From NCBI GenBank assembly GCA_937995595.1, contig CALKJW010000002.1, forward strand, positions 1 to 64,000: 64,000 nt of DNA. The letters are read 5' to 3'. This document shows, piece after piece, positions 42,663-49,804 of the stretch. The first letter of the stretch is position 1. Each line of letters opens with the position of its first letter. The position numbers and the translations under genes are program-made. The notes under the pieces are model-generated. The model saw only the letters and a list, made by a program, of their open reading frames with translations. It had not been told where the DNA came from and did not search any database. Source of the stretch: an uncultured Phycisphaerales bacterium (lineage in GTDB: Bacteria; Planctomycetota; Phycisphaerae; Phycisphaerales; UBA1924).

Positions 42663-44537
42663 TCACTCCTTGCTCTGCGCCCCGATCCACCGGACCACGC
42701 GCTCCTCCAGCGCCGGCAGCGGCAGAGGCCCCGCGCCCAGCACCGCCTCGTGAAACTCGCGCACGTCGAACCGCGCGCCCAGAGCGGCCTCGGCACGCCC
42801 GCGCAACTCGCGGATCTTCAACTCCCCCATCTTGTACGCCGTCGCCTGCCCCGGCCAGGCGATGTAGCGGTCCACCTCGCGCTCGATGTTGAGCGCCGAG
42901 AGGCCGGTGTTGTGCAGCATGAAGTCGATCGCGCGCCGGCGCGACCAGCCCTTGGCGTGCATGCCCGTGTCGACCACCAGCCGGCACGCGCGCCACATCT
43001 CGTAGGTCAACCGCCCGAAGTCGTCGTACGGGTCGGTGTACAGCCCCTTGGCGCCCTCGCCCACCTCCAGCCCCAGCCGCTCGGCGTACAGCGCCCAACC
43101 CTCGCCGTAGGCCGTGAACCAGCACAGCGTGCGGAACGGGTGCACGCCCTCGAGTTCCTCGTGCAGCGCGACCTGCAGGTGGTGGCCCGGCACCGCCTCG
43201 TGCAGGGCGAGCGCGACCATCTCATACTTGGGCCGCTGGTCCAGCCGGTACGTGTTGGCCATGAACCACGCCGGGATGCCCGCCTTGAGCGACCCTCGGT
43301 AGTAGTAGGCCGTCGGCGAGGTCTTGGCCGCGAACAGCGGGATCTCGCGCACGCCGTAGGTCAGCCGCGGCAGCGTGCGGAAGAGTCTGGGCAACTCCGC
43401 GTCCATGATCTTACATATGTTGCGATACCCCGCGAGCAGTTCGTCTTCGTTCTTATAATAGAACCGCGGGTCGGTCCGCAGATAGTCCAGGAACGCCGCG
43501 TGCAGCGCGTCGCTCGGCGGCTCGTCGGCGCGCGGCCAGTCGGTCCGCGCGATCACCCCCATCATCTCCGCGCGGATCCGCGCCACCTCCGCGAGCCCGA
43601 TCTCGTGCACGCGGTCGGCCGTCACGTCCAGCGTCGTGTGGTCGCGCAGCGCAAAGTCATACGCCGCGGGGCCGTCCACGCCCTCCGACACCGCGATGCT
43701 CTCGCGGCACTCGGGCAGATACTCCTTCTCGAGAAAGTCCCCGAGCCGCGCAAACGCCGGCGCAATGCCCTCGGCGATCGCCCTGCGCGCCCGCGCGGCG
43801 TTGGCGTCATCCGCCGGCAGCGCGCGGTACGGCCCGTAGAACGGGCTCAGCGTCGGCGATCCCGCCCCGCCCGCCAGCACCCGGCACTGCTCCACCGCCC
43901 CCGCCATCACCACCCGCGGCGGAACGCGCCCGGCCTCCAGCCCCGCGCGCATGTTCGCCACGTGCTGATCGATCAGCCGCGGCACGGCCTCCAGCCGCGA
44001 AGCGAAGTCGGCGTAGTCCTGCGACCCGAAGAACGGCAGCCGATCGCCCATCTGCGGCAGCCACACCTGCGGCCCGTTGCGGCCGTTCACGGGCGTCTGC
44101 TCGGGGTGGAACCTCGCGCCCGCCAGCGCGCTTTCCAACTCGTGCCGCAGCAGGTCCGCATCGACGTGATCGGCCTCGGTCCAGCCGCTCCGCTCCAGCG
44201 CGTTCAGCCGCGCGAGCCGGTCGGCCTGCTCGGCCAGACGCCGCGAGATCGCCTCGGGCGAGACGTCCTCCAGCCGGTCGTTGAACCGCTTGTCGCCGCG
44301 GCCGCTGGCCAGTTGCGGGTTCTCTCGCAGCATCCACTCCACGTGCTCGTCGAGCAGCGCCAAAAGTTCGGCCGACCGCCCCGTGCGCCACGGCTCGTCG
44401 CGCGTGCCCAGCACCGGGCTCGCCGCGCCGTCACGCGCGCCGCGGATCTCGGGCTGCGCCACCGCCGCGCCGGCGCTCGCCGCCAGCACCGCTCCAACGA
44501 CCGCGACACGTCGCACGCGAGGTGTGATCCTGCTCAT
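42663..44537 (-). CDS. DUF885-family predicted zinc metallopeptidase, exported
   Basis: A 624-residue protein with a signal peptide (VRRVAVVGAVLAASAGAAVA, about residue 27). The helical DUF885 fold is recognised by ALHEAVPGHHLQVALHEELE (HExxxGHH zinc site, about residue 445), FTAYGEGWALYAERLG (second zinc ligand Glu region) and AIDFMLHNTGLSALNIEREV near the C-terminus. Members are thought to be carboxypeptidase-like. The start at 44537 follows a TACGCT -10 by 6 bases, so the gene is probably leaderless and shares a compact divergent promoter with the gene at 44589. About residues 355-370 are coded by unusually AT-rich codons (43428-43475). Confidence 0.9.
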   Translation of the reverse strand: MSRITPRVRRVAVVGAVLAASAGAAVAQPEIRGARDGAASPVLGTRDEPWRTGRSAELLALLDEHVEWMLRENPQLASGRGDKRFNDRLEDVSPEAISRRLAEQADRLARLNALERSGWTEADHVDADLLRHELESALAGARFHPEQTPVNGRNGPQVWLPQMGDRLPFFGSQDYADFASRLEAVPRLIDQHVANMRAGLEAGRVPPRVVMAGAVEQCRVLAGGAGSPTLSPFYGPYRALPADDANAARARRAIAEGIAPAFARLGDFLEKEYLPECRESIAVSEGVDGPAAYDFALRDHTTLDVTADRVHEIGLAEVARIRAEMMGVIARTDWPRADEPPSDALHAAFLDYLRTDPRFYYKNEDELLAGYRNICKIMDAELPRLFRTLPRLTYGVREIPLFAAKTSPTAYYYRGSLKAGIPAWFMANTYRLDQRPKYEMVALALHEAVPGHHLQVALHEELEGVHPFRTLCWFTAYGEGWALYAERLGLEVGEGAKGLYTDPYDDFGRLTYEMWRACRLVVDTGMHAKGWSRRRAIDFMLHNTGLSALNIEREVDRYIAWPGQATAYKMGELKIRELRGRAEAALGARFDVREFHEAVLGAGPLPLPALEERVVRWIGAQSKE

Positions 44538-44543
44538 GCCGAC

Positions 44544-44549
44544 AGCGTA
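44544..44549 (-). promoter_or_regulatory. -10 element of the DUF885 gene (leaderless)
   Basis: TACGCT on the minus strand ends 6 bases before ATG 44537. Confidence 0.55.
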
Positions 44550-44575
44550 CCACGCCGCGGCGGGCGGTTCGGCGG

Positions 44576-44581
44576 TATGCT
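44576..44581 (+). promoter_or_regulatory. -10 element of the small membrane protein gene (leaderless)
   Basis: TATGCT ends 7 bases before ATG 44589. With the opposing element it makes a 52-base divergent promoter. Confidence 0.55.
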
Positions 44582-44588
44582 CTGGGCC

Positions 44589-44879
44589 ATGGTCAGCCAG
44601 ACCCGCAAGCGCATCGGCCTCGTCATCCTCGTCCTCACTTGGGCCGCCATCGCCGCGGTGATCGCCGTGCAGGTGCGCGACCGCCGGGCCGCGGCCAGCG
44701 CCAAGGCCGAACTCGAGGCCCGCGAGGCCGAGTTCATGGCCAAGATGGACCGGATCGCGGCGGAAGAAGCCCGCAAACGTGCCGCGGAGGAGCGCGACCG
44801 CCCCGCGCAGGCTGAAGTCCCGGACCCTGAGGCCCAACCGGGCACCCCGCCCGCTGCGCCCCCCACTCCCGCGCCCTGA
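44589..44879 (+). CDS. Small single-span membrane protein
   Basis: A 96-residue protein with one N-terminal transmembrane helix (RIGLVILVLTWAAIAAVIAV), a charged coiled-coil-like segment (about 30-70, LEAREAEFMAKMDRIAAEEA) and a Pro/Glu tail. The start follows a -10 by 7 bases. It is divergent from the DUF885 gene and lies 116 bases upstream of the tRNA-Gln. No family is recognised; an in-frame ORF extends far upstream but only as shadow sequence. Confidence 0.65.
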   Translation: MVSQTRKRIGLVILVLTWAAIAAVIAVQVRDRRAAASAKAELEAREAEFMAKMDRIAAEEARKRAAEERDRPAQAEVPDPEAQPGTPPAAPPTPAP

Positions 44880-44961
44880 TCGCGGCCGCGAACGCCTCTT
44901 GCCGCGCCCCCCGTGGCCGCACCGGCCGCCGGACCGCCCACGCTTGAATCCGCCCGCCCGG

Positions 44962-44971
44962 CCGATAGGAT
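44962..44971 (+). promoter_or_regulatory. Candidate tRNA-Gln promoter
   Basis: CCGATAGGAT combines the recurrent CCGATA motif with a TAGGAT -10, about 25 bases before the tRNA. Confidence 0.4.
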
Positions 44972-44995
44972 TGGTGCCGAAAATGGTCCAATCAC

Positions 44996-45066
44996 AGGGG
45001 ATTGGTGTAACGGTAGCACGAGTGACTCTGACTCACTTAGTCTAGGTTCGAATCCTAGATCCCCTG
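44996..45066 (+). tRNA. tRNA-Gln (anticodon CUG)
   Basis: A full cloverleaf folds: acceptor AGGGGAT with ATCCCCT, D stem GTGT with GCAC, anticodon stem AGTGA with TCACT around CTCTGAC (anticodon CTG, reading CAG), and T arm CTAGG-TTCGAAT-CCTAG. The discriminator is G and the CCA end is not encoded. The last 12 bases overlap, in antisense, the 3' end of the lipoprotein gene on the minus strand. Confidence 0.95.
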
Positions 45067-45555
45067 CTTTTCTGAACCTCCGGCGGCGGCGTCCGGCGCA
45101 TCGGGCCGGTGCCAGCGGGCCCGCTCAAACGTGCTCGGCTCGGCCGCTAAGGGCCCACGCTGGTCGGCGTACAACTCGATGCCCGCGGCCGTCGCGCGAA
45201 CTGACACGAGCCGCGGGAGGGTCCGGTCCAGTTTCACCGAGTACCACTCGCCTTCAACGCCCACGTGGAGCCGCGGCCCGGCGTAGAAGACCTGTGGGCG
45301 CCCGGTCCGCGCCAGACCGGGCGAGAGATCGTCGTCTCTGCTTGTCGTCCATTCCGCGCCGGGCTTCAGGAACACCCAGTACCTTGAGTTCGGCCGCGGG
45401 TAGCCCAGCAGCGTGCTGTTGGGGATCGACACCGCGAGGGTCAGCGGCTGCCCGGTGTCGTTGGCGAACGTGACGGGACGCTGGCCGGCGCACGCCGCCA
45501 GCGCGCCGGCCAGCGTGAGCAGCGCCACCAGACTCATCGCACGCCAAGGATTCAT
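45055..45555 (-). CDS. Predicted lipoprotein of unknown function
   Basis: A 166-residue protein with a lipoprotein signal: MSLVALLTLAGALAACAGQ with the lipobox LAAC at about residues 19-22. The mature part is a small beta domain (VTFANDTGQPLTLAVSIPNS, VQFYAGP-like strands, EGEWYSVKLDRTLPRLVSVR). A Pro/Ala tail ends the protein. The stop codon lies inside the tRNA-Gln gene on the opposite strand, so its last four codons are fixed by the tRNA sequence. It is about 40 bases downstream of the MqnE-like gene on the same strand and is probably read from the same message. Function unknown. Confidence 0.75.
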   Translation of the reverse strand: MNPWRAMSLVALLTLAGALAACAGQRPVTFANDTGQPLTLAVSIPNSTLLGYPRPNSRYWVFLKPGAEWTTSRDDDLSPGLARTGRPQVFYAGPRLHVGVEGEWYSVKLDRTLPRLVSVRATAAGIELYADQRGPLAAEPSTFERARWHRPDAPDAAAGGSEKQGI

Positions 45556-45595
45556 CGGCGTTGATGCTTCGCGCTTGCCGCCGTGCGGGCACGCC

Positions 45596-46948
45596 TCATG
45601 CCGCGCGCCACGCGCGCGGGTCCTTGTCGTCGCGGAACACGCGCCGGTACAGCGTGTCGCGCTCGACGGGCTCGAAGCCCGCGTCGCGGATCGCCTTCTG
45701 CAGCGTCCAGACGTTCACTTCCTGGTGCGTCGGCGCGTCCTTGGCGCCCTGCGGCACCTTGGTGATGTCGTACCACACCACCGTGCCGTCGATGTCGTCG
45801 GCCCCGCACTGGAGCATCAACTGCGCCATCGGCAGCGTCTGCATGATCCAGAACGCCTTGACGTGCGCGAAGTTGTCGAGCATGAGCCGCGCGATCGCGA
45901 GCGTCCGCAGGTTCTCGAGCCCCGTCGGGCCCGGCAGGTGCTCCAGGTCGCTGCCATCGGGGAAGAACGGCAGCGGGATGATGGTCTGGAATCGGCCTTT
46001 GGTGGGCCGGCACTCCGTGCCGGCCGAAACAGCCGCATGTGGAGGGCTTGCACCCGGCACGGAGTGCCGGGCCACCTCGGACAAGGCTTCATCCTGCGCA
46101 TCCCGCAGCATCTGCATGTGCACGAGCCGCTCGCGCCGCTGCTCGATGTGCCCGTAGAGGATCGTCGCGTTGGTGTTCAACCCCAGCGCGTGCGCCTCGC
46201 GGTGCACGTCGAGCCAGACGTCCGAGCGGATCTTGCCCTTGAACGCCTCGTCGTGCACGCGGTCGTCGAACACTTCGGCCCCGCCGCCGGGCAGCGAGCC
46301 CAGACCCGCCTTCTTGAGTTCGCTCAGCACCCAGCGGATGCCCTCGCGCCGTGCCGCGCGCCCCTCATCGCTCGCGTCGTTCGCGCCCCTGTACACCTTC
46401 GCGATGCGCGCCAGGTGCACGACTTCCACCGCCGTGAACGCCTTGACGTGCAGGTCGCTGCCGAGCCGCTTCGCCTCATCGCGGATGGTCGAAACGAGTT
46501 CGGGGTAGTAACTCCAGGGCAGGTACGGGTGCAGCCCGCCGACGGAGTGAATCTCCGTCGCGCCGGCCTCGACGGCCTTGCGGACCTCCTCGCGGACGTA
46601 GGCCATGTCGCGCGTGTACGCGCCCGGCTCGTCCTTCTTGCGGTAGAACTCGCAGAACTTGCACGACAGCGCGCACACGTTCGAGTAGTTCAGGTGGCGG
46701 TTGATGTTGTAGTAGGCGATGCCACCCGCCCCCGGCGCGCCGTGCAGGCGGTTCCGCACGGTCGCCGCGAGTTCGCACACGCTCCAGATGTCCGGCGTCG
46801 TGTAGAGCAGGTCGCCGTCTTCGAGCGTCAACCGCTCGCCGCGCTCGACCTTCTCGCGGACCGCGTCCAGTCGACGGTCGCGGCCGCGCGTGTGCGCGCG
46901 TGCGCCGGCGAGGCCCCGGCCGGTTGGTTGTGCCGCGCTCGTGGTCAT
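45596..46948 (-). CDS. mqnE: Aminofutalosine synthase-like radical SAM enzyme with in-frame palindromic insertion
   Basis: A 450-residue radical SAM protein. NRHLNYSNVCALSCKFCEFY (about residues 80-100) gives the CxxxCxxC cluster motif. The rest follows the MqnE/MqnC pattern: GATEIHSVGGLHPYLPWSYY, VHLARIAKVY, GLNTNATILYGHIEQRRERL. MqnE condenses a carboxyvinyl chorismate product with SAM to aminofutalosine in menaquinone synthesis. Typical members have about 370-390 residues; the extra length is partly an insert of about 31 residues between LRDAQDE and GRFQTIIPLPFFP that is encoded by the repeat at 46001-46076. AGGAGG lies about 10 bases before ATG 46948. No other mqn genes are here. MqnC cannot be wholly excluded. 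Confidence 0.85.
   Translation of the reverse strand: MTTSAAQPTGRGLAGARAHTRGRDRRLDAVREKVERGERLTLEDGDLLYTTPDIWSVCELAATVRNRLHGAPGAGGIAYYNINRHLNYSNVCALSCKFCEFYRKKDEPGAYTRDMAYVREEVRKAVEAGATEIHSVGGLHPYLPWSYYPELVSTIRDEAKRLGSDLHVKAFTAVEVVHLARIAKVYRGANDASDEGRAARREGIRWVLSELKKAGLGSLPGGGAEVFDDRVHDEAFKGKIRSDVWLDVHREAHALGLNTNATILYGHIEQRRERLVHMQMLRDAQDEALSEVARHSVPGASPPHAAVSAGTECRPTKGRFQTIIPLPFFPDGSDLEHLPGPTGLENLRTLAIARLMLDNFAHVKAFWIMQTLPMAQLMLQCGADDIDGTVVWYDITKVPQGAKDAPTHQEVNVWTLQKAIRDAGFEPVERDTLYRRVFRDDKDPRAWRAA
46001..46076. repeat. 76-base palindromic element inside the MqnE-like gene
   Basis: Two 23-base arms (46001-46023 and 46054-46076) are inverted copies with one mismatch. Each arm is itself a near palindrome centred on GGCACTCCGTGCC. 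Thirty bases separate them. The element is read in frame and codes for part of an insert absent from typical MqnE proteins. Its look is that of REP-like or RPE-like repeats. Confidence 0.82.
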
Positions 46949-47068
46949 CGGACGCTGCCCTCCTGAAGGCCCCGGCGGAACTTTCAGCGGTTCCTGAAAA
47001 CTGTGGAATAATAGCCTGTGAACGGGGCCGCCGGCGTGCCCGCGCCCGCCGCGCAGCACCCGCGTCAA

Positions 47069-47074
47069 TACCAT
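47069..47074 (+). promoter_or_regulatory. -10 element of the sulfotransferase gene (leaderless)
   Basis: TACCAT ends 7 bases before ATG 47082 with only C/G bases between. Confidence 0.5.
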
Positions 47075-47081
47075 CGCCCCC

Positions 47082-48677
47082 ATGCCCGCCCCGCGCCGAC
47101 CGCTGATCGCCCTGCCCTCGGCGCACTACATGGCCTTTGCGCCGCTGGACTGCTGGGCGCGGGTGCTTGTCCGCGGCGGGGCGTTCATCTCGCCGCGATA
47201 CTGGCCGCGGCTGGCGTGGTGCCTGTTCACCAGCGCGCTGGCGACGGCGGTGACGCTGCCGGAGCGCGTGCTGCTCGCGCCGATTCTCGCCGTATCGCGC
47301 CGGCGCGCGGTCGGGCACGCGCCGGGCGCGGTGTTCGTGCTGGGCTACTACCGCTCGGGCACGACGCACCTGCACTACCTGCTCTCGTGCGACCCGCGGT
47401 TCGTGACGCCGCGCTGGTACCAGGCGCTCGCGCCCGCTGGGTTCGTGCTGTCGTGGCAGTTGCTGCGGTGGGTGATGACGCCGTTTGTCTCGAGCAAGCG
47501 GCCGCAGGACGACGTGGCCATCGGCCCCGAGTGGCCGGCGGAGGACGACTTCGCGGTCAACAACTGGACCGGCGCGTGCACGATGCCGGGGCGCATGCTC
47601 CTGCCCCGCTCGTGGGCGCGGTTCGCGCCGTTCAACGACGTGGCGGGCGCGCCGGAGCACGACCGGCGGCTGTTCGCGGCGACGCTCGCCGGCTTTGCGC
47701 GCAAACTGGCGATGGTGTCCCGCGGGCGGGCGCTGCTGTTCAAGACCCCCGCGCACACGGCGCGGGTCGGCGAACTCGCGCGGCTGTTCGGACCTGGCGC
47801 CAAGTTCGTGCACCTCTCGCGCGACGCGGGCGACGTGCTCCGCTCCAACGTTTCGATGCACGCGCGGTACACACCCTACTTCCTGCAGGACCACCCCGGC
47901 GACGCGGTCATCCGCGAGCGCATCATCGCCGAGTACGACGCGACCGAGCGCGCGTTCCTGCGCGACGCGGCGGGCCTGCCCCTGGGGGCGCTGTCGCGCG
48001 TGCGCTACCAGGACTTGATCGCCGACCCGATGGGACAGATTCGGCGTGTGTACGCGGAACTGGGACTCGAACTCTCGCCGCGCGCCGCGGAGCGCATGGG
48101 CGCGTACCTGCGCAGCGTGAGCGACTACCGCGTTGCGGGCGAGAAGAGCCGGGAGCGCACGCCGACCGACGGAACGCCCGCGCGACTCGCGTGGATGCGC
48201 GAAGCCTTCGGGCACGACCGGCCCGCCGCGGCGCGCGTCGATCCGCCCGCGGCGGCCGGCACAGCGCGTATCGGCGGGGCGTGGGCGGGTGCGCTCGCGG
48301 CGTGCGTCGCGGCGGTCCTGTGCGCGGGACTCTGGCTCGCGCTGGCCGCGGCGACGCGCGACCGCTCCGACATTCTCATCTGGCCCGTCGGGGTGGCGGT
48401 GGGGATCGCCGCGCTCCGCGCGGCGGGCGTCGGGTCGTGGCGGCTGGGCCTGTTCGCGGCGCTGCTCGTGCTGCTCACATATCTCGGGGTGGCGTTCCCC
48501 GCGACGTACCTGTCGTGCAACGACTACTGGAAGCGCTACGGCTACCCGTGGAGCGACGTGTGGGACTCGACGCGCGACGGCGTGCTCGCGACCAACAACG
48601 TCTTCTGGGCCGTGCTGGGCATCGGCACGGCGTACCGCTTTGCCTCGCGCAGGCACGTGCGGCCGCCGGGGATGTGA
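47082..48677 (+). CDS. Sulfotransferase-family protein with C-terminal membrane domain
   Basis: A 531-residue protein. The 5'-phosphosulfate loop is VFVLGYYRSGTTHLHYLLSC (about residue 88), the usual GxxRSGTT of the PAPS-dependent fold. The 3'-phosphate site is likely in KFVHLSRDAGDVLRSNVSMH. Substrate cannot be assigned. Residues about 400-510 add three hydrophobic segments (AWAGALAACVAAVLCAGLWL, LGLFAALLVLLTYLGVAFPA, VFWAVLGIGTAYRF), which ordinary sulfotransferases lack. The N-terminus also has a hydrophobic stretch (about 45-70). The enzyme is thus probably membrane bound and may sulfate a lipid or surface glycan. It is divergent from the MqnE-like gene. Confidence 0.85.
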   Translation: MPAPRRPLIALPSAHYMAFAPLDCWARVLVRGGAFISPRYWPRLAWCLFTSALATAVTLPERVLLAPILAVSRRRAVGHAPGAVFVLGYYRSGTTHLHYLLSCDPRFVTPRWYQALAPAGFVLSWQLLRWVMTPFVSSKRPQDDVAIGPEWPAEDDFAVNNWTGACTMPGRMLLPRSWARFAPFNDVAGAPEHDRRLFAATLAGFARKLAMVSRGRALLFKTPAHTARVGELARLFGPGAKFVHLSRDAGDVLRSNVSMHARYTPYFLQDHPGDAVIRERIIAEYDATERAFLRDAAGLPLGALSRVRYQDLIADPMGQIRRVYAELGLELSPRAAERMGAYLRSVSDYRVAGEKSRERTPTDGTPARLAWMREAFGHDRPAAARVDPPAAAGTARIGGAWAGALAACVAAVLCAGLWLALAAATRDRSDILIWPVGVAVGIAALRAAGVGSWRLGLFAALLVLLTYLGVAFPATYLSCNDYWKRYGYPWSDVWDSTRDGVLATNNVFWAVLGIGTAYRFASRRHVRPPGM

Positions 48678-48680
48678 GGC

Positions 48681-48733
48681 GGCACGGGCGTCCCGCCCCT
48701 GATCGGAGGGCACGCGGCCGGGACGGCCGTGCC
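48681..48733. repeat. Palindromic repeat between convergent genes
   Basis: Arms of 15 bases (48681-48695 and 48719-48733, GGCACGG-C/G-CGTCCCG type) are inverted with one mismatch around a 23-base centre. It starts three bases after the sulfotransferase stop and ends four bases before the last base of the convergent gene. It may act as a terminator or be a dispersed repeat. Confidence 0.6.
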
Positions 48734-48737
48734 ACTG

Positions 48738-49727
48738 CTACCGCTCCGCGGTGGCGCGCCGCAGCCGATCTCCGATCGCCTCCCACAGCGCGCTGTCGGT
48801 CGGGGGGCGTTCGATGAGAACGCGCGCAGCGCCGAGCGCGTCGGCCTCGCGCAGGCGGGCGTACAGCGCCGCGGCGTAGTCCTCGGCGCGCCGGGGCATC
48901 GGGATCGCCACGTGCGGCGCGGGCACGTCGCGCGGGCCGAGCGTCAGCACCGCCGCGCGGCTGCCGCGATCGTCGTCGAGCACGCGCGGCCAGTCCGCGG
49001 CGTCGAACAGGTGCGCGGGCGTCCGCGGCGCGTAGTGCCGCGCGAGCAGGCCCGGCGATTCCATCGCGCCCCCGTGCCCCGCCGCCCCGGGCACCGCCGC
49101 CGTCTCGACCCGCTCGCCGAGCACGCGCTCGATCTCCGCCGCGCCGACGAGGCCGGGCCGGAGGATCCGCGGCGCGTCGCCCGCGAGCGAAAGCACCGTG
49201 GACTCGATCCCGCCGCGGCACGCGCCGCCGTCGAGGACGAACACCTCCGGACCCGGGAATCCGGCGCGCACGTGCTCGGGCGTGGTCGGCGAGACCGTGC
49301 CCGAGGGGTTCGCGCTCGGTCCGACCAGCGGCCCGCCGAACTCAAAGAGCAGCGCGAGCGCGACCGGGTGATCCGGGCAGCGCACCGCGACGTTCGGCCC
49401 GCCCGCGGTGACGATCGGCGGCAGGCCGTTCCGCCCCGTCCGCCGCGGCAGGACGATCGTGAGCGGCCCGGGCCAGAACGCGCGCGCCAGCGCGTCGGCG
49501 CGGTCGGTCCACTCGGCGACGACGCGCCGCGCCATCTCGGGCCCGCTGGCGTGCACGATCAGCGGGTTGACCGGCGGCCGGCCCTTGACCTCGTACACCG
49601 CGCGCACCGCGCCCTCGTTGAAGGCGTCCGCGCCCAGCCCGTACACCGTCTCGGTCGGGAAGGCGACCAGCCGCCCCCGGCGGAGCAGGTCCGCGGCGTG
49701 GCGGATGTCGTGCGCGGCGTCCTTCAT
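48738..49727 (-). CDS. tsaC: Threonylcarbamoyl-AMP synthase (Sua5/YrdC/TsaC family)
   Basis: A 329-residue enzyme that makes threonylcarbamoyl-AMP from Thr, bicarbonate and ATP for the t6A base of ANN-decoding tRNAs. GRLVAFPTETVYGLGADAFN is the YrdC N-terminus, KGRPPVNPLIVHASG the KxR and substrate loop, PGPLTIVLPRR and GPSANPSGTVSPTTPEHV the remaining motifs. The length and the C-terminal domain (about 215-329, SPGLLARHYAPRTPAHLF) mark it as the Sua5 rather than the short TsaC type. The start follows an AACAAT hexamer by 7 bases. Confidence 0.95.
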   Translation of the reverse strand: MKDAAHDIRHAADLLRRGRLVAFPTETVYGLGADAFNEGAVRAVYEVKGRPPVNPLIVHASGPEMARRVVAEWTDRADALARAFWPGPLTIVLPRRTGRNGLPPIVTAGGPNVAVRCPDHPVALALLFEFGGPLVGPSANPSGTVSPTTPEHVRAGFPGPEVFVLDGGACRGGIESTVLSLAGDAPRILRPGLVGAAEIERVLGERVETAAVPGAAGHGGAMESPGLLARHYAPRTPAHLFDAADWPRVLDDDRGSRAAVLTLGPRDVPAPHVAIPMPRRAEDYAAALYARLREADALGAARVLIERPPTDSALWEAIGDRLRRATAER

Positions 49728-49734
49728 GCGGGCG

Positions 49735-49740
49735 ATTGTT
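49735..49740 (-). promoter_or_regulatory. -10 element of the Sua5-type gene (leaderless)
   Basis: AACAAT on the minus strand ends 7 bases before ATG 49727. Confidence 0.4.
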
Positions 49741-49804
49741 GCACCGGCGTCGGATGTGTGATGTCAGAGGCCGATCCCGATACCCGAACCCGACACCCCG
49801 AGCC

